Assembly: GCA_046331565.1 (NCBI GenBank)
Contig: JAXLQP010000003.1
Coordinates: 1-64,000, forward strand
DNA: 64,000 bases
Origin: DASRDU01 sp046331565
GTDB taxonomy: Bacteria > Acidobacteriota > Blastocatellia > RBC074
Direction: 5' to 3'
Position numbers and translations under genes: made by a program. Below, piece after piece: positions 26,301 through 35,775 of the stretch; within the stretch, counting starts at the first letter, position 1, and the number at the start of each line of letters is the position of its first letter. The notes beneath the pieces were generated by a model. The model did no database searches. It worked only from the letters and a program-made list of their open reading frames with translations, and was not told where the DNA came from.

Positions 26301-28508
26301 ATGTTCAGTCGCATTTATCTGTTATGCACAGCACTGCTGGCCCTGAGCGCGCCGGCAGTGCTGTGTTCCGGCGCGGTCAGGGCACCGCAGGCCACCGGCA
26401 CATTGCGCGGTAAAGTGACGCTCGAAAGCAACGATTCACCGCTGCACGATGTGACGGTGAGCATCAGCAAACTCAGGCTGTCGGTCAGAACTGATGAAAA
26501 CGGGGTCTATGAATTCACCGGCGTGCCAGCCGGAACCTGGTCAGTGCTGGCGCATCTGGACGGCTTTCCTGACGTGGTGCGCTCGGTCAGTGTCAGCAGC
26601 GGCGAAACGGCCACTGCCGACATCAGCATGAAACTTGGCGGCATCCGCGATCAGGTCACGGTGTCAGCGTCGGGTCAGGAGCAGTCAACCTTTGATGCCT
26701 TTCAGTCAGTCTCATCGCTCGACAATGTGCAACTGACGCAGAAGGGCGCGCCCTCGCTTGGTGATGCGCTCGACGATCAGCCCGGAGTAGCGCGGCGCAG
26801 TTTCGGGCCGGGTTCGACGCGGCCTGTCGTGCGCGGTTTTGACGGCGACCGCGTGCTGGTGTTGCAGGATGGCGTGCAATCCGGTTCCATCGGCGCACAG
26901 TCGGGCGATCACGGCGAACCGATTGACACGCTCAGCCTCGAACGCCTCGAAGTCGTCAAAGGCCCGGCGGCGCTGCTTTACGGCAACAATGCCATTGGCG
27001 GCGTGGTCAATGCGATTTCCAGTCACGGCAGCGAAACGCATCCGCATCCGGGCCTGCGCGGTTATCTGAGCCTGATTGGCGCAACCAACGTCGGCCAGGC
27101 CAGCGGCAGCGGCGGCCTTGAATACGGCACCAGCAAGGCCCTGGTCTGGGCGAGCGGCAGCGGCATGCGGCTCGGTGATTACACGGCGCCCAAAGTCGGC
27201 GTGATTGAAAATTCACGGCTCAATTCAGCGAGCGGCGCGGGCGGCGCGGGTTATTACGGCGAGCATCGGCACATCAGCGGTGAATACGCCTTCGACTCGC
27301 GCAATTACGGCATTCCCTTCGCGGGTCTGATTGCGGGCGAACCTGACGCGCAGACGAGCATTGACATGCGCCGTCACAACCTGCGCCTGAATGCGGGCAC
27401 TGACCAGCTCGGCAGCTCCATTGACAACCTGCACCTGTCGCTGAGTTACACCGATTACCAGCACAAGGAACTCGACAACGGCGCAGTCGGCACGGTTTTC
27501 AATAACAAGGTTTTTACCTGGCGCAGCGTGTTTGAGCAGAAACGGCGCGGCTTCTGGTCGGGCAGTTTTGGTTTCTGGGGCACGCACCGCGATTATGAAT
27601 CCATCGGCGCTGAAGCCCTGGCGCCGCCCACGCGGCAGAATGCGGTCGCGGCTTTCGGGCTTCAGGAATTCGATTACCGGCGCATCAGTTTTCAGCTTGG
27701 CGGCAGGCTCGAACACAACAGCTATACGCCGGACGGTGCGCTGGCCCGCGATTTCACGGGCTTTTCAGGCGCAGCGGGCGTGCGCGTGCCGCTCTGGGAA
27801 GGCGGCACATTCGTCGCCAATTACAGCCACACCTACCGCGCTCCGGCGCTCGAAGAACTTTACAATCACGGCCCGCACGTCGGTAATCTGACGTTTGAAA
27901 TCGGCAACGAGAATCTCAGGCGCGAACGCGGCGACGGCATTGATTTATCGCTGCGACACACGCACAGCCGCATCCGCTCGGAAGCGAATTTCTTCTATTA
28001 CAACCTGAAGGATTTCATCTTCCTTGCGCCAACTGGAAAAATCACTGACAACCTGCCTGAAGCTGATTACAAGCAGGCCGATGCGCGATACCTCGGCGCT
28101 GAACTCAGATTCGATGTCAACGTGCTGCCGACGCTGTGGCTCAACACGGGACTGGATTATGTGGATGCCGAACTGAAGGCGACAGGTCAGGGGCTGCCGC
28201 GCATTCCGCCATTGCGCGGGCGCATCGGCCTTGACTGGCACTGGAAGAATTTCAGCCTGCAACCCGAAGTCGTGATGGCGCACGATCAGAGCAAAGTCTT
28301 CACGAATGAAACCCGAACGCCGGGCTATACGGTCATCAATCTCGATGCGTCATACACGCTGGCCAGCCAGCATTACGCGCAGATTTTCGGCGTGAATGCC
28401 TTCAACCTGAACAACCGGCTGTACCGCAACCACACTTCATTCATCAAGGATCTCGCCCCTGAAATCGGGCGCGGCGTGCGCGTCAGTTATACCCTGCGCT
28501 TTTTCTGA
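26301..28508 (+). CDS. TonB-dependent outer-membrane receptor, ZnuD-like
   Basis: A 735-residue receptor. After a signal peptide (residues 1-30) comes a carboxypeptidase-regulatory-like beta-sandwich (about 35-120; TLRGKVTLESNDSPLHDVTV). Next is a plug domain with RPVVRGFDGDRVLVLQDGV and LERLEVVKGPAALLYGNNAIGG, then a 22-strand-type barrel ending in a C-terminal aromatic (RVSYTLRFF). The plug signature resembles ZnuD-type metal receptors, so zinc or copper uptake is the likeliest role, but the ligand is inferred. The start is the ATG at 26301, after CCGAGGAAAC; the frame is open further upstream but without signal-peptide character. Preceded by the small CxxC protein. Confidence 0.88.
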   Translation: MFSRIYLLCTALLALSAPAVLCSGAVRAPQATGTLRGKVTLESNDSPLHDVTVSISKLRLSVRTDENGVYEFTGVPAGTWSVLAHLDGFPDVVRSVSVSSGETATADISMKLGGIRDQVTVSASGQEQSTFDAFQSVSSLDNVQLTQKGAPSLGDALDDQPGVARRSFGPGSTRPVVRGFDGDRVLVLQDGVQSGSIGAQSGDHGEPIDTLSLERLEVVKGPAALLYGNNAIGGVVNAISSHGSETHPHPGLRGYLSLIGATNVGQASGSGGLEYGTSKALVWASGSGMRLGDYTAPKVGVIENSRLNSASGAGGAGYYGEHRHISGEYAFDSRNYGIPFAGLIAGEPDAQTSIDMRRHNLRLNAGTDQLGSSIDNLHLSLSYTDYQHKELDNGAVGTVFNNKVFTWRSVFEQKRRGFWSGSFGFWGTHRDYESIGAEALAPPTRQNAVAAFGLQEFDYRRISFQLGGRLEHNSYTPDGALARDFTGFSGAAGVRVPLWEGGTFVANYSHTYRAPALEELYNHGPHVGNLTFEIGNENLRRERGDGIDLSLRHTHSRIRSEANFFYYNLKDFIFLAPTGKITDNLPEADYKQADARYLGAELRFDVNVLPTLWLNTGLDYVDAELKATGQGLPRIPPLRGRIGLDWHWKNFSLQPEVVMAHDQSKVFTNETRTPGYTVINLDASYTLASQHYAQIFGVNAFNLNNRLYRNHTSFIKDLAPEIGRGVRVSYTLRFF

Positions 28509-28527
28509 AGGCAGCAGGCTCAGCGCA

Positions 28528-28595
28528 AAGCTGAAGCGGGCGAAGCTGAGGGCAAAGCCACACGGCTTTTCCCCCTGCTTCGCCCGCTTCAGCTT
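28528..28595. terminator. Long hairpin after the TonB receptor gene
   Basis: AAGCTGAAGCGGGCGAAGC (28528-28546) and its exact complement (28577-28595) form a 19-bp stem with a 30-nt loop, starting 20 bp after the receptor stop. No T run follows. It may act as a transcript-end stabiliser or factor-assisted terminator. Confidence 0.5.
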
Positions 28596-28654
28596 CAGGC
28601 AGCGAATCAGACCGGCTTCAATTCAGGTTTTGTCCTGGCCCGGACATTCGCACG

Positions 28655-28895
28655 ATTTCAGCCCGCGAAGGCGGGCGGGCAGAATAAAGCCCAGGGTGGA
28701 GCGCGTCAGCGCGAAACCCTGGGACAGCGTCAGCAGGAGGTAACAGCCCGCGAAGCGGGCGGCAGACCTTTGAACGCATACCATCTGTCGCCCGCCTTCG
28801 CGGGCTGCCCCTGCAATTGCTAAGGTTCCCAGGGTTCCGCGCTGACGCGCTCCACCCTGGGCTTTATTCTGCCCGCCCGCTTCGCGGGCTGAAAT
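28655..28895. repeat. 241-bp nested foldback element
   Basis: Outer arms at 28655-28723 and 28827-28895 are near-perfect inverted complements (about 69 bp; few mismatches). Inside, 28744-28766 and 28785-28807 form a second inverted pair with CAGCCCGCGAAGCGGGC-type sequence, related to the ends of the outer arms. It sits between convergent genes (TonB receptor and the Ala/Glu-rich protein). There is no reading frame of note and no transposase. The arms contain the modules CCCAGGGTGGAGCGCGTCAG and CCCGCGAAGCGGGC, likely repeated elsewhere in the genome (inference). Confidence 0.85.
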
Positions 28896-28937
28896 CAATG
28901 GCGTGTACGTTTCGTGCAGAAGTACGTTTTCAGACCT

Positions 28938-29345
28938 TTAGCTGGCCGCTGCGCCTTCTGAGGTTGATTCTTCGGTGGATTCAGCTTCGCTCGCTGGTGC
29001 AGCTTCGGCCACTGCTTCGGTTTCATCGGCTGATTCAGCTTCAGCCGTCGCTTCGGTTTCAGCGACAGCTTCGGGGGCAGCGGCTTCAGCCACAGTTTCA
29101 GGTGCGCTTTCTTCAGCAACGGCTTCGGGGGCGGCAGCGGCTTCGGCAGCGGCGGCTTCGGCGTCGAGCAGCACGAAAGGCAGGACGGCGCGAACGATCT
29201 CCGGCCTGGTCAGGCGGGCTTTCTGGAACAGCCCGGCCACATAACCTTCGAGCGTCTGCCGCAAATCCGCAGGGCATTTGGACGAAGCGAGCAGCGCGGC
29301 GATGGAATTTCCGACTTCGTTGTGATCATTGGTTGGATTGAGCAT
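28938..29345 (-). CDS. Hypothetical protein with acidic Ala/Glu-rich tail
   Basis: A 135-residue protein of unknown function. Residues 1-62 look like a small helical domain (NSIAALLASSKCPADLRQTL, GYVAGLFQKARLTRPEIVRAVLPF). The remaining half is a low-complexity run of Ala, Glu, Pro and Thr repeats (AEAAAAPEAVAEES-like). The ATG at 29345 follows a good AGGAGG, which supports it as a real gene; GTG at 29348 is less likely. The tail composition resembles the acidic insertion in Cas1 of this same window. It ends close to the nested foldback element. I do not assign a function. Confidence 0.6.
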   Translation of the reverse strand: MLNPTNDHNEVGNSIAALLASSKCPADLRQTLEGYVAGLFQKARLTRPEIVRAVLPFVLLDAEAAAAEAAAAPEAVAEESAPETVAEAAAPEAVAETEATAEAESADETEAVAEAAPASEAESTEESTSEGAAAS

Positions 29346-30042
29346 CACAGTCCTCCTGAAAGAAAAGTTGAGGTAATGACAGCGCGGTGTGGTGAGGCGC
29401 TGCCGTGAACGGAGTGCTGACTACAGTGAGGAAAACTTTTGCCGGAAGTGATGCGGCAGGCTGTCATCCTGCGGCACCGACGAATCTGATTGTCCGGTGT
29501 CAGTCGGCGCTCGCGCCCTGCTGACTGCCCGCGCCGAAGACTTCCCTGAGTTCTTCGGCGGGCAGGTTCGGGCACATCAGCATTCAGGCGGCGCAGCATG
29601 CCCGCGAGGCCCGTCCTTCAGTTTTTTGAGCGGCGCAGGGAGTTTGCAGTAAAACTGCGGGTCGGGCGCCTGCAGTCCAAAGAGCGGCGTCCTGCCCTTG
29701 AGCGGCGGCCACTGCTGCACGCGGCCTTCGCTGACCAGCCGTCTGAGTATCTGCTTCAGCAGCGCCGCTGAACAACCCGCCAATTGCGGCTTACAACCGG
29801 ATGCGGATGGACGCGACCATTTGCCACCACAGAGGGACACAGCGCAACAAGTCAAATCTCTGTGTTCATCTGTCTCCTCTGTGGTGGCGTTGAGCGAATC
29901 ATGTTGTGTTCATTTGCAAACTGATCTGCTTCCGCATTCGCGCATATTCATGGCCGTTTTTTCTCACCTGACCGTCCTGCTGTCGGCACAGTCTATGGGA
30001 AATGTCTCGTCAGATTCAAATCAGGACAGGTGGCGGCTGTCG
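29346..30042. other. Gene-poor region with weak ORF fragments
   Basis: About 700 bp without a convincing gene. A minus-strand frame (29577-29855) has no good start. Its middle (LLKQILRRLVSEGRVQQW, then PPLKGRTPLFG) resembles the end of a winged-helix protein, so it may be the remnant of a broken gene. A short inverted repeat lies at 29823-29888 (GCCACCACAGAGG and complement, 13 bp). Confidence 0.4.
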
Positions 30043-33000
30043 CTATTTGATGCTGAGGCTGACGGTGTTGGTCGTGACGTTATCGGCTGTCAGCGAGACG
30101 TTCACTGTTCCGGCTCCGATCAGGCTGCGCGGCATGACCACGTTGACCTGATCGAGTCCGACAAAACCGGGCGCGATGCCTGCGAAATCGGGCTGCTGGC
30201 TGGCGCTGCCCATCGTTACTCTGACGGATGAGAGCGCACTGCGGCTGCGAATGCCGGTGCCGAACAGCACCAGCACCACCGTGTCGCCGGTCGGGCCGAG
30301 GTCAATCTGTTCATTGACGAACTGCGGCGGCGAGGCCGTGTTGTCAAAGCGAATGACCGGGATCACGGTCTGCACACCGGCGCGCACGCGCACGGCGTAA
30401 GCTGCCGGTGCGCCGCTGCCTCCGGCATTCGCCGTAAAAAGCGACGGGGCAACCGCACCGATGGTTTCGCTGCCGCTTGAAATCGTGCCGTCGCTGCTGG
30501 TGATCGTGATCGCCACCGCGCCCGGCTGCGTGCCAGCGGGAATCTGATAGTTGACCTGATTCGGTGAAACGAAAAACAGCGGCGCGAGCCGTTCAGCGCC
30601 GCTCACATCTCTGACTTTCACGGTCGTGCCGCCAAGCGAGGTCGGCAGCGGAACCGAAGGCGCAGCCTGCGTCACGGTGGCGAGGCCGGTGCCGAAAGCC
30701 GCCGCGATGCCTTCAACCGCGAGCGATGAGCGGCTGTAGTTGGCGGCTGAAACGCTTGTCACGGCGCGGGCCAGTGAGAGGCGATAAATGCCGCGCCCGT
30801 GTGTGGCGGCAATCAGGCTGCGCGTGGCGCTGTGGTAACGCACCATATAAGTTGCCACCTGCGGCATGCCGTTGCTGAGCCTCGTCCAGGTCGTGCCGCC
30901 ATCGGTCGTCTGAAAAACGCCAATGTCAGTGCCGATGTAAATCGTGCTGGCGGCAAACGGATCAGGCGCAACCGAAGTCACCGGAATATCCGGCAGGTTG
31001 CCGCTGATGTTGGTCCAGGTCGCGCCCTGGTCGGTGGTCAGAAAGACGTGGCCCGGCGTCGTTGCCGTGTTGGCATTGAATCCCGAATAGACCACCCAGG
31101 CTTTTTTCGGATCAGTCGGGTCGGTGGCGATATCAGAAACAAAGCGATTGGGCAGCGGCGCTTTGGTGACGTTGGTAAAGGTCGCGCCGGAAAGCGCCCC
31201 GGCATTCGTCGTCACCTGCACATTGCCGTCGCTCGTTCCGGCCCAGACGATTTCGCCCGGCGGGTTTGAAGTCGTGTCGAGTTTGGCAAAGGCCGCGATG
31301 GCCGACAGGCGACCGGTGCCTTTGGACAAGTCCTGACCGAAGTTGTCTGAACTCGGCCCCAGGCCTGTCCACGTCTGGCCATTATTGGTTGAGCGATAAA
31401 TGCGGTGCGTGCCGAAATAGATCACATTGCCGTTCGGCTGTGTGGTGAAACCCGGATGCAGCGCCATCGGCGAATAAAAGCCCATCCGGTCGCTCGGATT
31501 CATATTGCCGACGACTGACGCGCAGCCGCGACAGCCGCGATCAATCCAGGTTCCCTGGCTGCCGCCGTTGAATGAAACTTCAGGCCCGAAATCAGCGGTC
31601 GCGCCCGATCCGCTCTGATTGAAAAAGGTATGGTAGACAATGGACGGATTCGACTGGTCAATCAGCGTGAAGCCGCCGTCGCCGCCCTGCACGCGCGTCC
31701 AGGCGGTGTTGCCTGTGAAACGATTCGTGCCGTTGTCCTGCGTGCCGCCAATCAGAAAGTTGCTGTCGGTCGGATGCAGCGCGATGGCCTGAAACTGCGT
31801 GATGTTGAGCGCCTGATTCAGATTCGTCCAGCCGACTGTGGCATCGGTCGCGGCATCGGAACGAAAGATGCCGCCATCATTGCCGATAAAAATCTGATTG
31901 CGATTGTTCGGATTGATGACGATGGCGTGATGATCCACATGCAGCCCGCCGTTGCCGTTGCCATTGCCGTTGAGCTGAGCCGTCCAGGTCGAGCCGCCAT
32001 CGGTGCTGCGATAAAACGAGACTTCGCCAAACCAGATCGTGTTGGCGTCCTGCGGATCAATGGCGAGCGTCAGGTTATAGAAAGTCTGCCGCACGTTCGG
32101 CGGATTCGTCAGCTTCGTCCAAGTCGCGCCGTTGTCGGTCGAGCGATAGATGCCCAGCAGCCCGCTCCCGGCTGAATCGGCAAAGGCCGCAAAGAAAGTC
32201 GCATTGGTCGAAGGCGCGAGCGGCGGCCCGACGGCCAGCGCAATGCGGCTGAAACCGCTGTCAGGCAGCCCGCTGCTGACCGGCGTCGTCAGTTTTTCCC
32301 ACGTTCCAGGCTCGCCCCCGCCGACTGAACGATAAATGCCCTGGCTCAGAATGGCCGCGAAAACACGGCTGGAATTTTTCGGATCAATCACGACATCGGT
32401 GCCGCTGTTGGCTCCGTTCGTCCCGCTCGGATCGGCGTTTTTCCAGGTCGCGCCGCTGTCGGCTGACTTCCAGATGCCGCGCTGCCCAAGCGGAACCGCG
32501 CCGCCACCTGCGCCGCCTGCCGGGCCGTGCGTGGCTCCGGCCCTGGTCGCAATGAACAGCGTGGATGTATTGTTGCGATCAATGGCAATGCGCACGATGC
32601 AGGCATTGAGAAACGATGGCTGCGATGGCCCTGTTGCCGAAATCGGCCCGGTAATCTGCGTCCAGCTTGTGCCGCCGTTGATTGATTTGAGCAGGCCCGC
32701 GCCGTAATAGCTGTCAGCCGCGCCGTTGCCTTCGCCCGTGCCGACATAAATCGTACTGGCATTGAACGGATCAATCGCAATCGAACCGATGGCGAGCGAA
32801 GCCTGGTCATCAGTGATCGGCGTCCAGGTGGTGCCGTTGTCCCTTGAGCGCCACACGCCGCCGTGCGCTGCGCCGACATACACAGTCTGATTGGACGCGC
32901 CGTTGTAGGCCGGATCAAGCGCAATCGCTGAAACGCGGCCCGACACGGGGCGATTGGTCGAACCCGTATTGCCGTTGCTGATCGGCATCGGCCCCAGGGC

Positions 33001-33300
33001 TTCCCACTGCGGCCCGGCAGCCGCTTCATCGGCAGTTTCAGCGGCATTCAACTGATGCCGCTGCCGCAGGCGCAGTTCTTCGCGTTCGACCTGTTCGATA
33101 GCGCGCGCCCGTGCGCGTTCAGGGATGGTTTTCAGCGGGTAAGCGCGCTGTTCCAGAAACCATTCAGCCGCCAGCGGAATTTCACCGGCTTCATCTTCTG
33201 TTTCGTGTTCCGCGCGCTCGCTGAGCAGCCCGACGCTGCCCGCAATCAGCAATCCGACAACCAGCATCAGCGCCAGCACAGCTTTCCAATCCGTTTTCAT
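30043..33300 (-). CDS. Secreted beta-propeller (BNR/sortilin-like) protein with Solibacter-type C-terminal domain
   Basis: A 1085-residue exported protein. A transmembrane or signal segment lies at residues 5-28 (AVLALMLVVGLLIAGSVGLL), followed by an acidic/charged stretch. Residues about 95-830 hold many repeats with the pattern VYVGAAHGGVWRSRDNGTTW, i.e. BNR/VPS10-like propeller blades, each with a S/TxDxGxTW Asp-box. The last 230 residues match the general look of the TIGR03437 C-terminal domain abundant in Acidobacteriota (NQVNYQIPAGTQPGAV, LFGTGIRS, GLDQVNVVMPRSL). Function is unknown; surface binding of glycans or proteins is inferred. The ATG at 33300 is preferred to a TTG 51 bp upstream because GGAGG lies just before it. 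Confidence 0.88.
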   Translation of the reverse strand: MKTDWKAVLALMLVVGLLIAGSVGLLSERAEHETEDEAGEIPLAAEWFLEQRAYPLKTIPERARARAIEQVEREELRLRQRHQLNAAETADEAAAGPQWEALGPMPISNGNTGSTNRPVSGRVSAIALDPAYNGASNQTVYVGAAHGGVWRSRDNGTTWTPITDDQASLAIGSIAIDPFNASTIYVGTGEGNGAADSYYGAGLLKSINGGTSWTQITGPISATGPSQPSFLNACIVRIAIDRNNTSTLFIATRAGATHGPAGGAGGGAVPLGQRGIWKSADSGATWKNADPSGTNGANSGTDVVIDPKNSSRVFAAILSQGIYRSVGGGEPGTWEKLTTPVSSGLPDSGFSRIALAVGPPLAPSTNATFFAAFADSAGSGLLGIYRSTDNGATWTKLTNPPNVRQTFYNLTLAIDPQDANTIWFGEVSFYRSTDGGSTWTAQLNGNGNGNGGLHVDHHAIVINPNNRNQIFIGNDGGIFRSDAATDATVGWTNLNQALNITQFQAIALHPTDSNFLIGGTQDNGTNRFTGNTAWTRVQGGDGGFTLIDQSNPSIVYHTFFNQSGSGATADFGPEVSFNGGSQGTWIDRGCRGCASVVGNMNPSDRMGFYSPMALHPGFTTQPNGNVIYFGTHRIYRSTNNGQTWTGLGPSSDNFGQDLSKGTGRLSAIAAFAKLDTTSNPPGEIVWAGTSDGNVQVTTNAGALSGATFTNVTKAPLPNRFVSDIATDPTDPKKAWVVYSGFNANTATTPGHVFLTTDQGATWTNISGNLPDIPVTSVAPDPFAASTIYIGTDIGVFQTTDGGTTWTRLSNGMPQVATYMVRYHSATRSLIAATHGRGIYRLSLARAVTSVSAANYSRSSLAVEGIAAAFGTGLATVTQAAPSVPLPTSLGGTTVKVRDVSGAERLAPLFFVSPNQVNYQIPAGTQPGAVAITITSSDGTISSGSETIGAVAPSLFTANAGGSGAPAAYAVRVRAGVQTVIPVIRFDNTASPPQFVNEQIDLGPTGDTVVLVLFGTGIRSRSALSSVRVTMGSASQQPDFAGIAPGFVGLDQVNVVMPRSLIGAGTVNVSLTADNVTTNTVSLSIK

Positions 33301-33527
33301 ACTGCTCACGGCCTGTCCTCCGAAACTTGTGTCCGAATGTGATGGCTTCAATTCGGTGCAGGATGCGCCGCAGTAAGGGCTGGGCGACGCAACACCTCGT
33401 CAGTTTGTGGCGTAAGGCTACCACAAAATCCTGCTCATCCAGGGCAGAAAAATTCTGTTCGGCTCCGGGCAATCCGACCGGGCAGGGGTCTGCGTATCTG
33501 CTGGTGTTCCAACCAGGGAGAAAAATT

Positions 33528-34037
33528 ATGCCTGCCAATGAGTATCAGTTTCTGACCGCGTGGCACGTTGAAGCGTCGCGCGAAGTGCTGTTCGAGATTC
33601 TGAAGGAAGGAAAGGATTATCCCGTCTGGTGGCCCGACGTTTACCTGGCCGCGCGCTTTGAACCCTCAGGCCGCGCCGACGGCATCGGTGACAAGGTGCA
33701 TCTGCTGACCAAAGGCTGGCTGCCGTACAAACTGCGCTGGACGGCGGAATCGGTGCGGCGCGAATTTCCGGTTGAACTGGAAATCAGGGCCACCGGCGAT
33801 TTCGACGGGCGCGGCATCTGGCATCTCGAACCGCGCGGAGATGATGGCCGGGAAACTTACGTCACTTTTGACTGGCGGCTGCGCGCTGACAAGCCGCTGC
33901 TGCGCTGGCTCTCACCAGTCTTCAAGCCCATCTTCAAATGGAATCACCGCTGGGCGATGAAAACCGGACTCGCACGCCTGCGCATCGAAGCGCAACGCCG
34001 GATGAACACCGCCCGCACCGCCACCGCGACCCGCTGA
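33528..34037 (+). CDS. SRPBCC-fold (START/polyketide cyclase-like) protein
   Basis: A 169-residue protein with the N-terminal pattern of SRPBCC lipid-binding domains: W(H)VEASREVLFEILKEGKDYPVWWPDVYLA. There is a strand-rich middle and a long C-terminal helix that lines the ligand pocket (WAMKTGLARLRIEAQRRM). The start ATG follows GGGAGAAAAATT. Members bind or transform small hydrophobic ligands; nothing here identifies which. It stands alone on the plus strand between the propeller gene, which is divergent, and an MFS transporter. Confidence 0.75.
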   Translation: MPANEYQFLTAWHVEASREVLFEILKEGKDYPVWWPDVYLAARFEPSGRADGIGDKVHLLTKGWLPYKLRWTAESVRREFPVELEIRATGDFDGRGIWHLEPRGDDGRETYVTFDWRLRADKPLLRWLSPVFKPIFKWNHRWAMKTGLARLRIEAQRRMNTARTATATR

Positions 34038-34060
34038 CACAAACGAAATCAGCCACTGTG

Positions 34061-34192
34061 GGAAGGAGAAGAGGGGAAGAGAGGAAGAGGGGAAGAGGGG
34101 AAGAGGAGAAAAGGGGAAAGAGAAAACTCTGGTTTCAAATTCTCCCCTTTCCCCTTTTCTCCTTTTCCCCTCTTCCCCTCTTCTCTTCTTCC
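34061..34192. repeat. Homopurine/homopyrimidine foldback, copy 1
   Basis: A purine-only arm of about 67 bases (GGAAGGAGAAGAGGGG and similar) is followed by a 14-base centre and a pyrimidine-only arm of about 52 bases ending CTCTTCTTCC. The arms are complementary and each is strand-biased, so besides a hairpin the element could form intramolecular triplex DNA. It starts 23 bp after the SRPBCC gene. A sister element is at 43311-43426. Confidence 0.8.
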
Positions 34193-34291
34193 GTCTGCCT
34201 TGTCAGGTCAGGGGCGGAAGGTTAGCATTACCGCGCCTGCCGTTGTGATTAAGCAGTTGTCAGCAAACCTTCAACCCCGGAGAGACTGTCA

Positions 34292-35644
34292 ATGGAACGT
34301 CCTGCCCCGCTGACTGATGCCCTGCCTGCTGGTGCTGCCCTGACTGATTCGGTCGCTGACCGCGCGCGGCGGCGCATCACGCGGCGGCTGATGCCGTACC
34401 TGCTGCTGCTTTACATCATCGCCTTCGTTGACCGCACGAATGTCGGCGTCGCAGCAATTATGATGAAAGATGATCTCGGTTTCACTGATGCCGTCATCGG
34501 CACGGGCGCGGGCATCTTTTTCATCGGCTACTTTGTGCTGGAAATTCCGGGCACGCTGATTGTCGAACGCTGGAGCGCCCGCAAATGGATTGCCCGAATC
34601 ATGATTTCGTGGGGCATTGTCGCGGCAGCCATGGGCCTGATCGGCACGCACTGGCTCGACTTTGCCAGCCCGCAGAACCAGTTTTACTGGCTGCGTTTCA
34701 TTCTCGGCCTGGCTGAAGCCGGATTCTTTCCCGGCATCATTGTTTATCTGGCGCACTGGTTTCGTTACGAAGATCGTGCCCGCGCCAAATCACATTTCAT
34801 GATCGGGCTGCCAATTGCGACCGTTATCGGAGTGCCGCTGTCACAGTTGATTATGCACAACATTAACTGGTACGGCCTGGCGGGGTGGCGATGGGTCTTC
34901 ATTCTCGAAGGCATCCCGTCGGTGATTCTTGGTTTGATTACGCTCTTTTATCTGACCGACTGGCCGCATCAGGCGAAGTGGCTGCCTGAAGACGAAAAGA
35001 AATGGATCGTGGCTGAACTTGAACAGGAACGCCTGGCCCGAAGTGAAACGGGCCGCACCGGAGTCTTTGACGGACTTTTCAACGGACGCACCTGGCTGCT
35101 GGCGATGATTTATCTCTCCATCGTGACGGGTTATTACGGGCTGACGTTTTTTCTGCCTTCGATTACGGCAAAGATGAAAGGCACTTCGCTGACGACGCAG
35201 ACCATCGTCACGATGCTGCCTTATGTGCTGGGCTTTCTGGCGATGCTGATCAACGGCGCGCATTCTGACCGCACCGGCGAGCGGCGCTGGCACACGGCCC
35301 TGCCGATGCTGACGGGCGCGGCGGCCATGGCCCTGAGCATTCTGTCCGGCGACAACCTGGCGCTGATCGTGACTTTCTTCTGCCTGCTCGGCATCGGCGT
35401 GCATGCTTACCTGCCGGTTTTCTGGACTCATCCGACTTCGTTCCTGACGGCTTCATCAGCCGCTGCGGCCATCGGCCTGATCAATTCACTGGGTAACCTC
35501 GGCGGTTACATCGGGCCGAAAATTGTCGGTGAACTCAAAACGCGAACCGGATCATTCACCAGCGGACTGTGGTTTATGGCAGCCTGCATTCTGGTGGCCG
35601 GGCTGCTGGCCACGATGCTCAGACCGGTGCAGAAAAAAACCTGA
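34292..35644 (+). CDS. MFS transporter, anion:cation symporter (ACS) family
   Basis: A 450-residue transporter with 12 predicted helices. The start of the first helix and loop, YLLLLYIIAFVDRTNVGVA, is characteristic of the ACS family (phthalate, hexuronate, tartrate and similar organic anions). The conserved loop is RWSARKWIARIMISWGI. Helix 4-5 shows RFILGLAEAGFFPGIIVYL. The substrate is probably an organic acid, but the neighbours, a hypothetical protein and an enoyl-CoA hydratase-like gene, do not define it. The start ATG is preceded by CGGAGAGACTGTCA. Confidence 0.92.
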   Translation: MERPAPLTDALPAGAALTDSVADRARRRITRRLMPYLLLLYIIAFVDRTNVGVAAIMMKDDLGFTDAVIGTGAGIFFIGYFVLEIPGTLIVERWSARKWIARIMISWGIVAAAMGLIGTHWLDFASPQNQFYWLRFILGLAEAGFFPGIIVYLAHWFRYEDRARAKSHFMIGLPIATVIGVPLSQLIMHNINWYGLAGWRWVFILEGIPSVILGLITLFYLTDWPHQAKWLPEDEKKWIVAELEQERLARSETGRTGVFDGLFNGRTWLLAMIYLSIVTGYYGLTFFLPSITAKMKGTSLTTQTIVTMLPYVLGFLAMLINGAHSDRTGERRWHTALPMLTGAAAMALSILSGDNLALIVTFFCLLGIGVHAYLPVFWTHPTSFLTASSAAAAIGLINSLGNLGGYIGPKIVGELKTRTGSFTSGLWFMAACILVAGLLATMLRPVQKKT

Positions 35645-35775
35645 AGTCCGGCCTGATTGTCATCGCCTTGAATGACCCGGCGCGCAGGTTTGAATTACCG
35701 GTTTCTGCCGGTCAGCGGCAGTGATAGAATGCCCGCGCGGACGCATGCTGCGTCCGTGTTTTTCTGGTTCGCACT

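Noticed and set aside
28817..29341. 174-codon plus-strand frame opposite the Ala/Glu-rich gene
   Set aside because: Arg/Leu-rich antisense of the low-complexity tail, without a start signal; the minus-strand gene has AGGAGG and a compact N-terminal domain.
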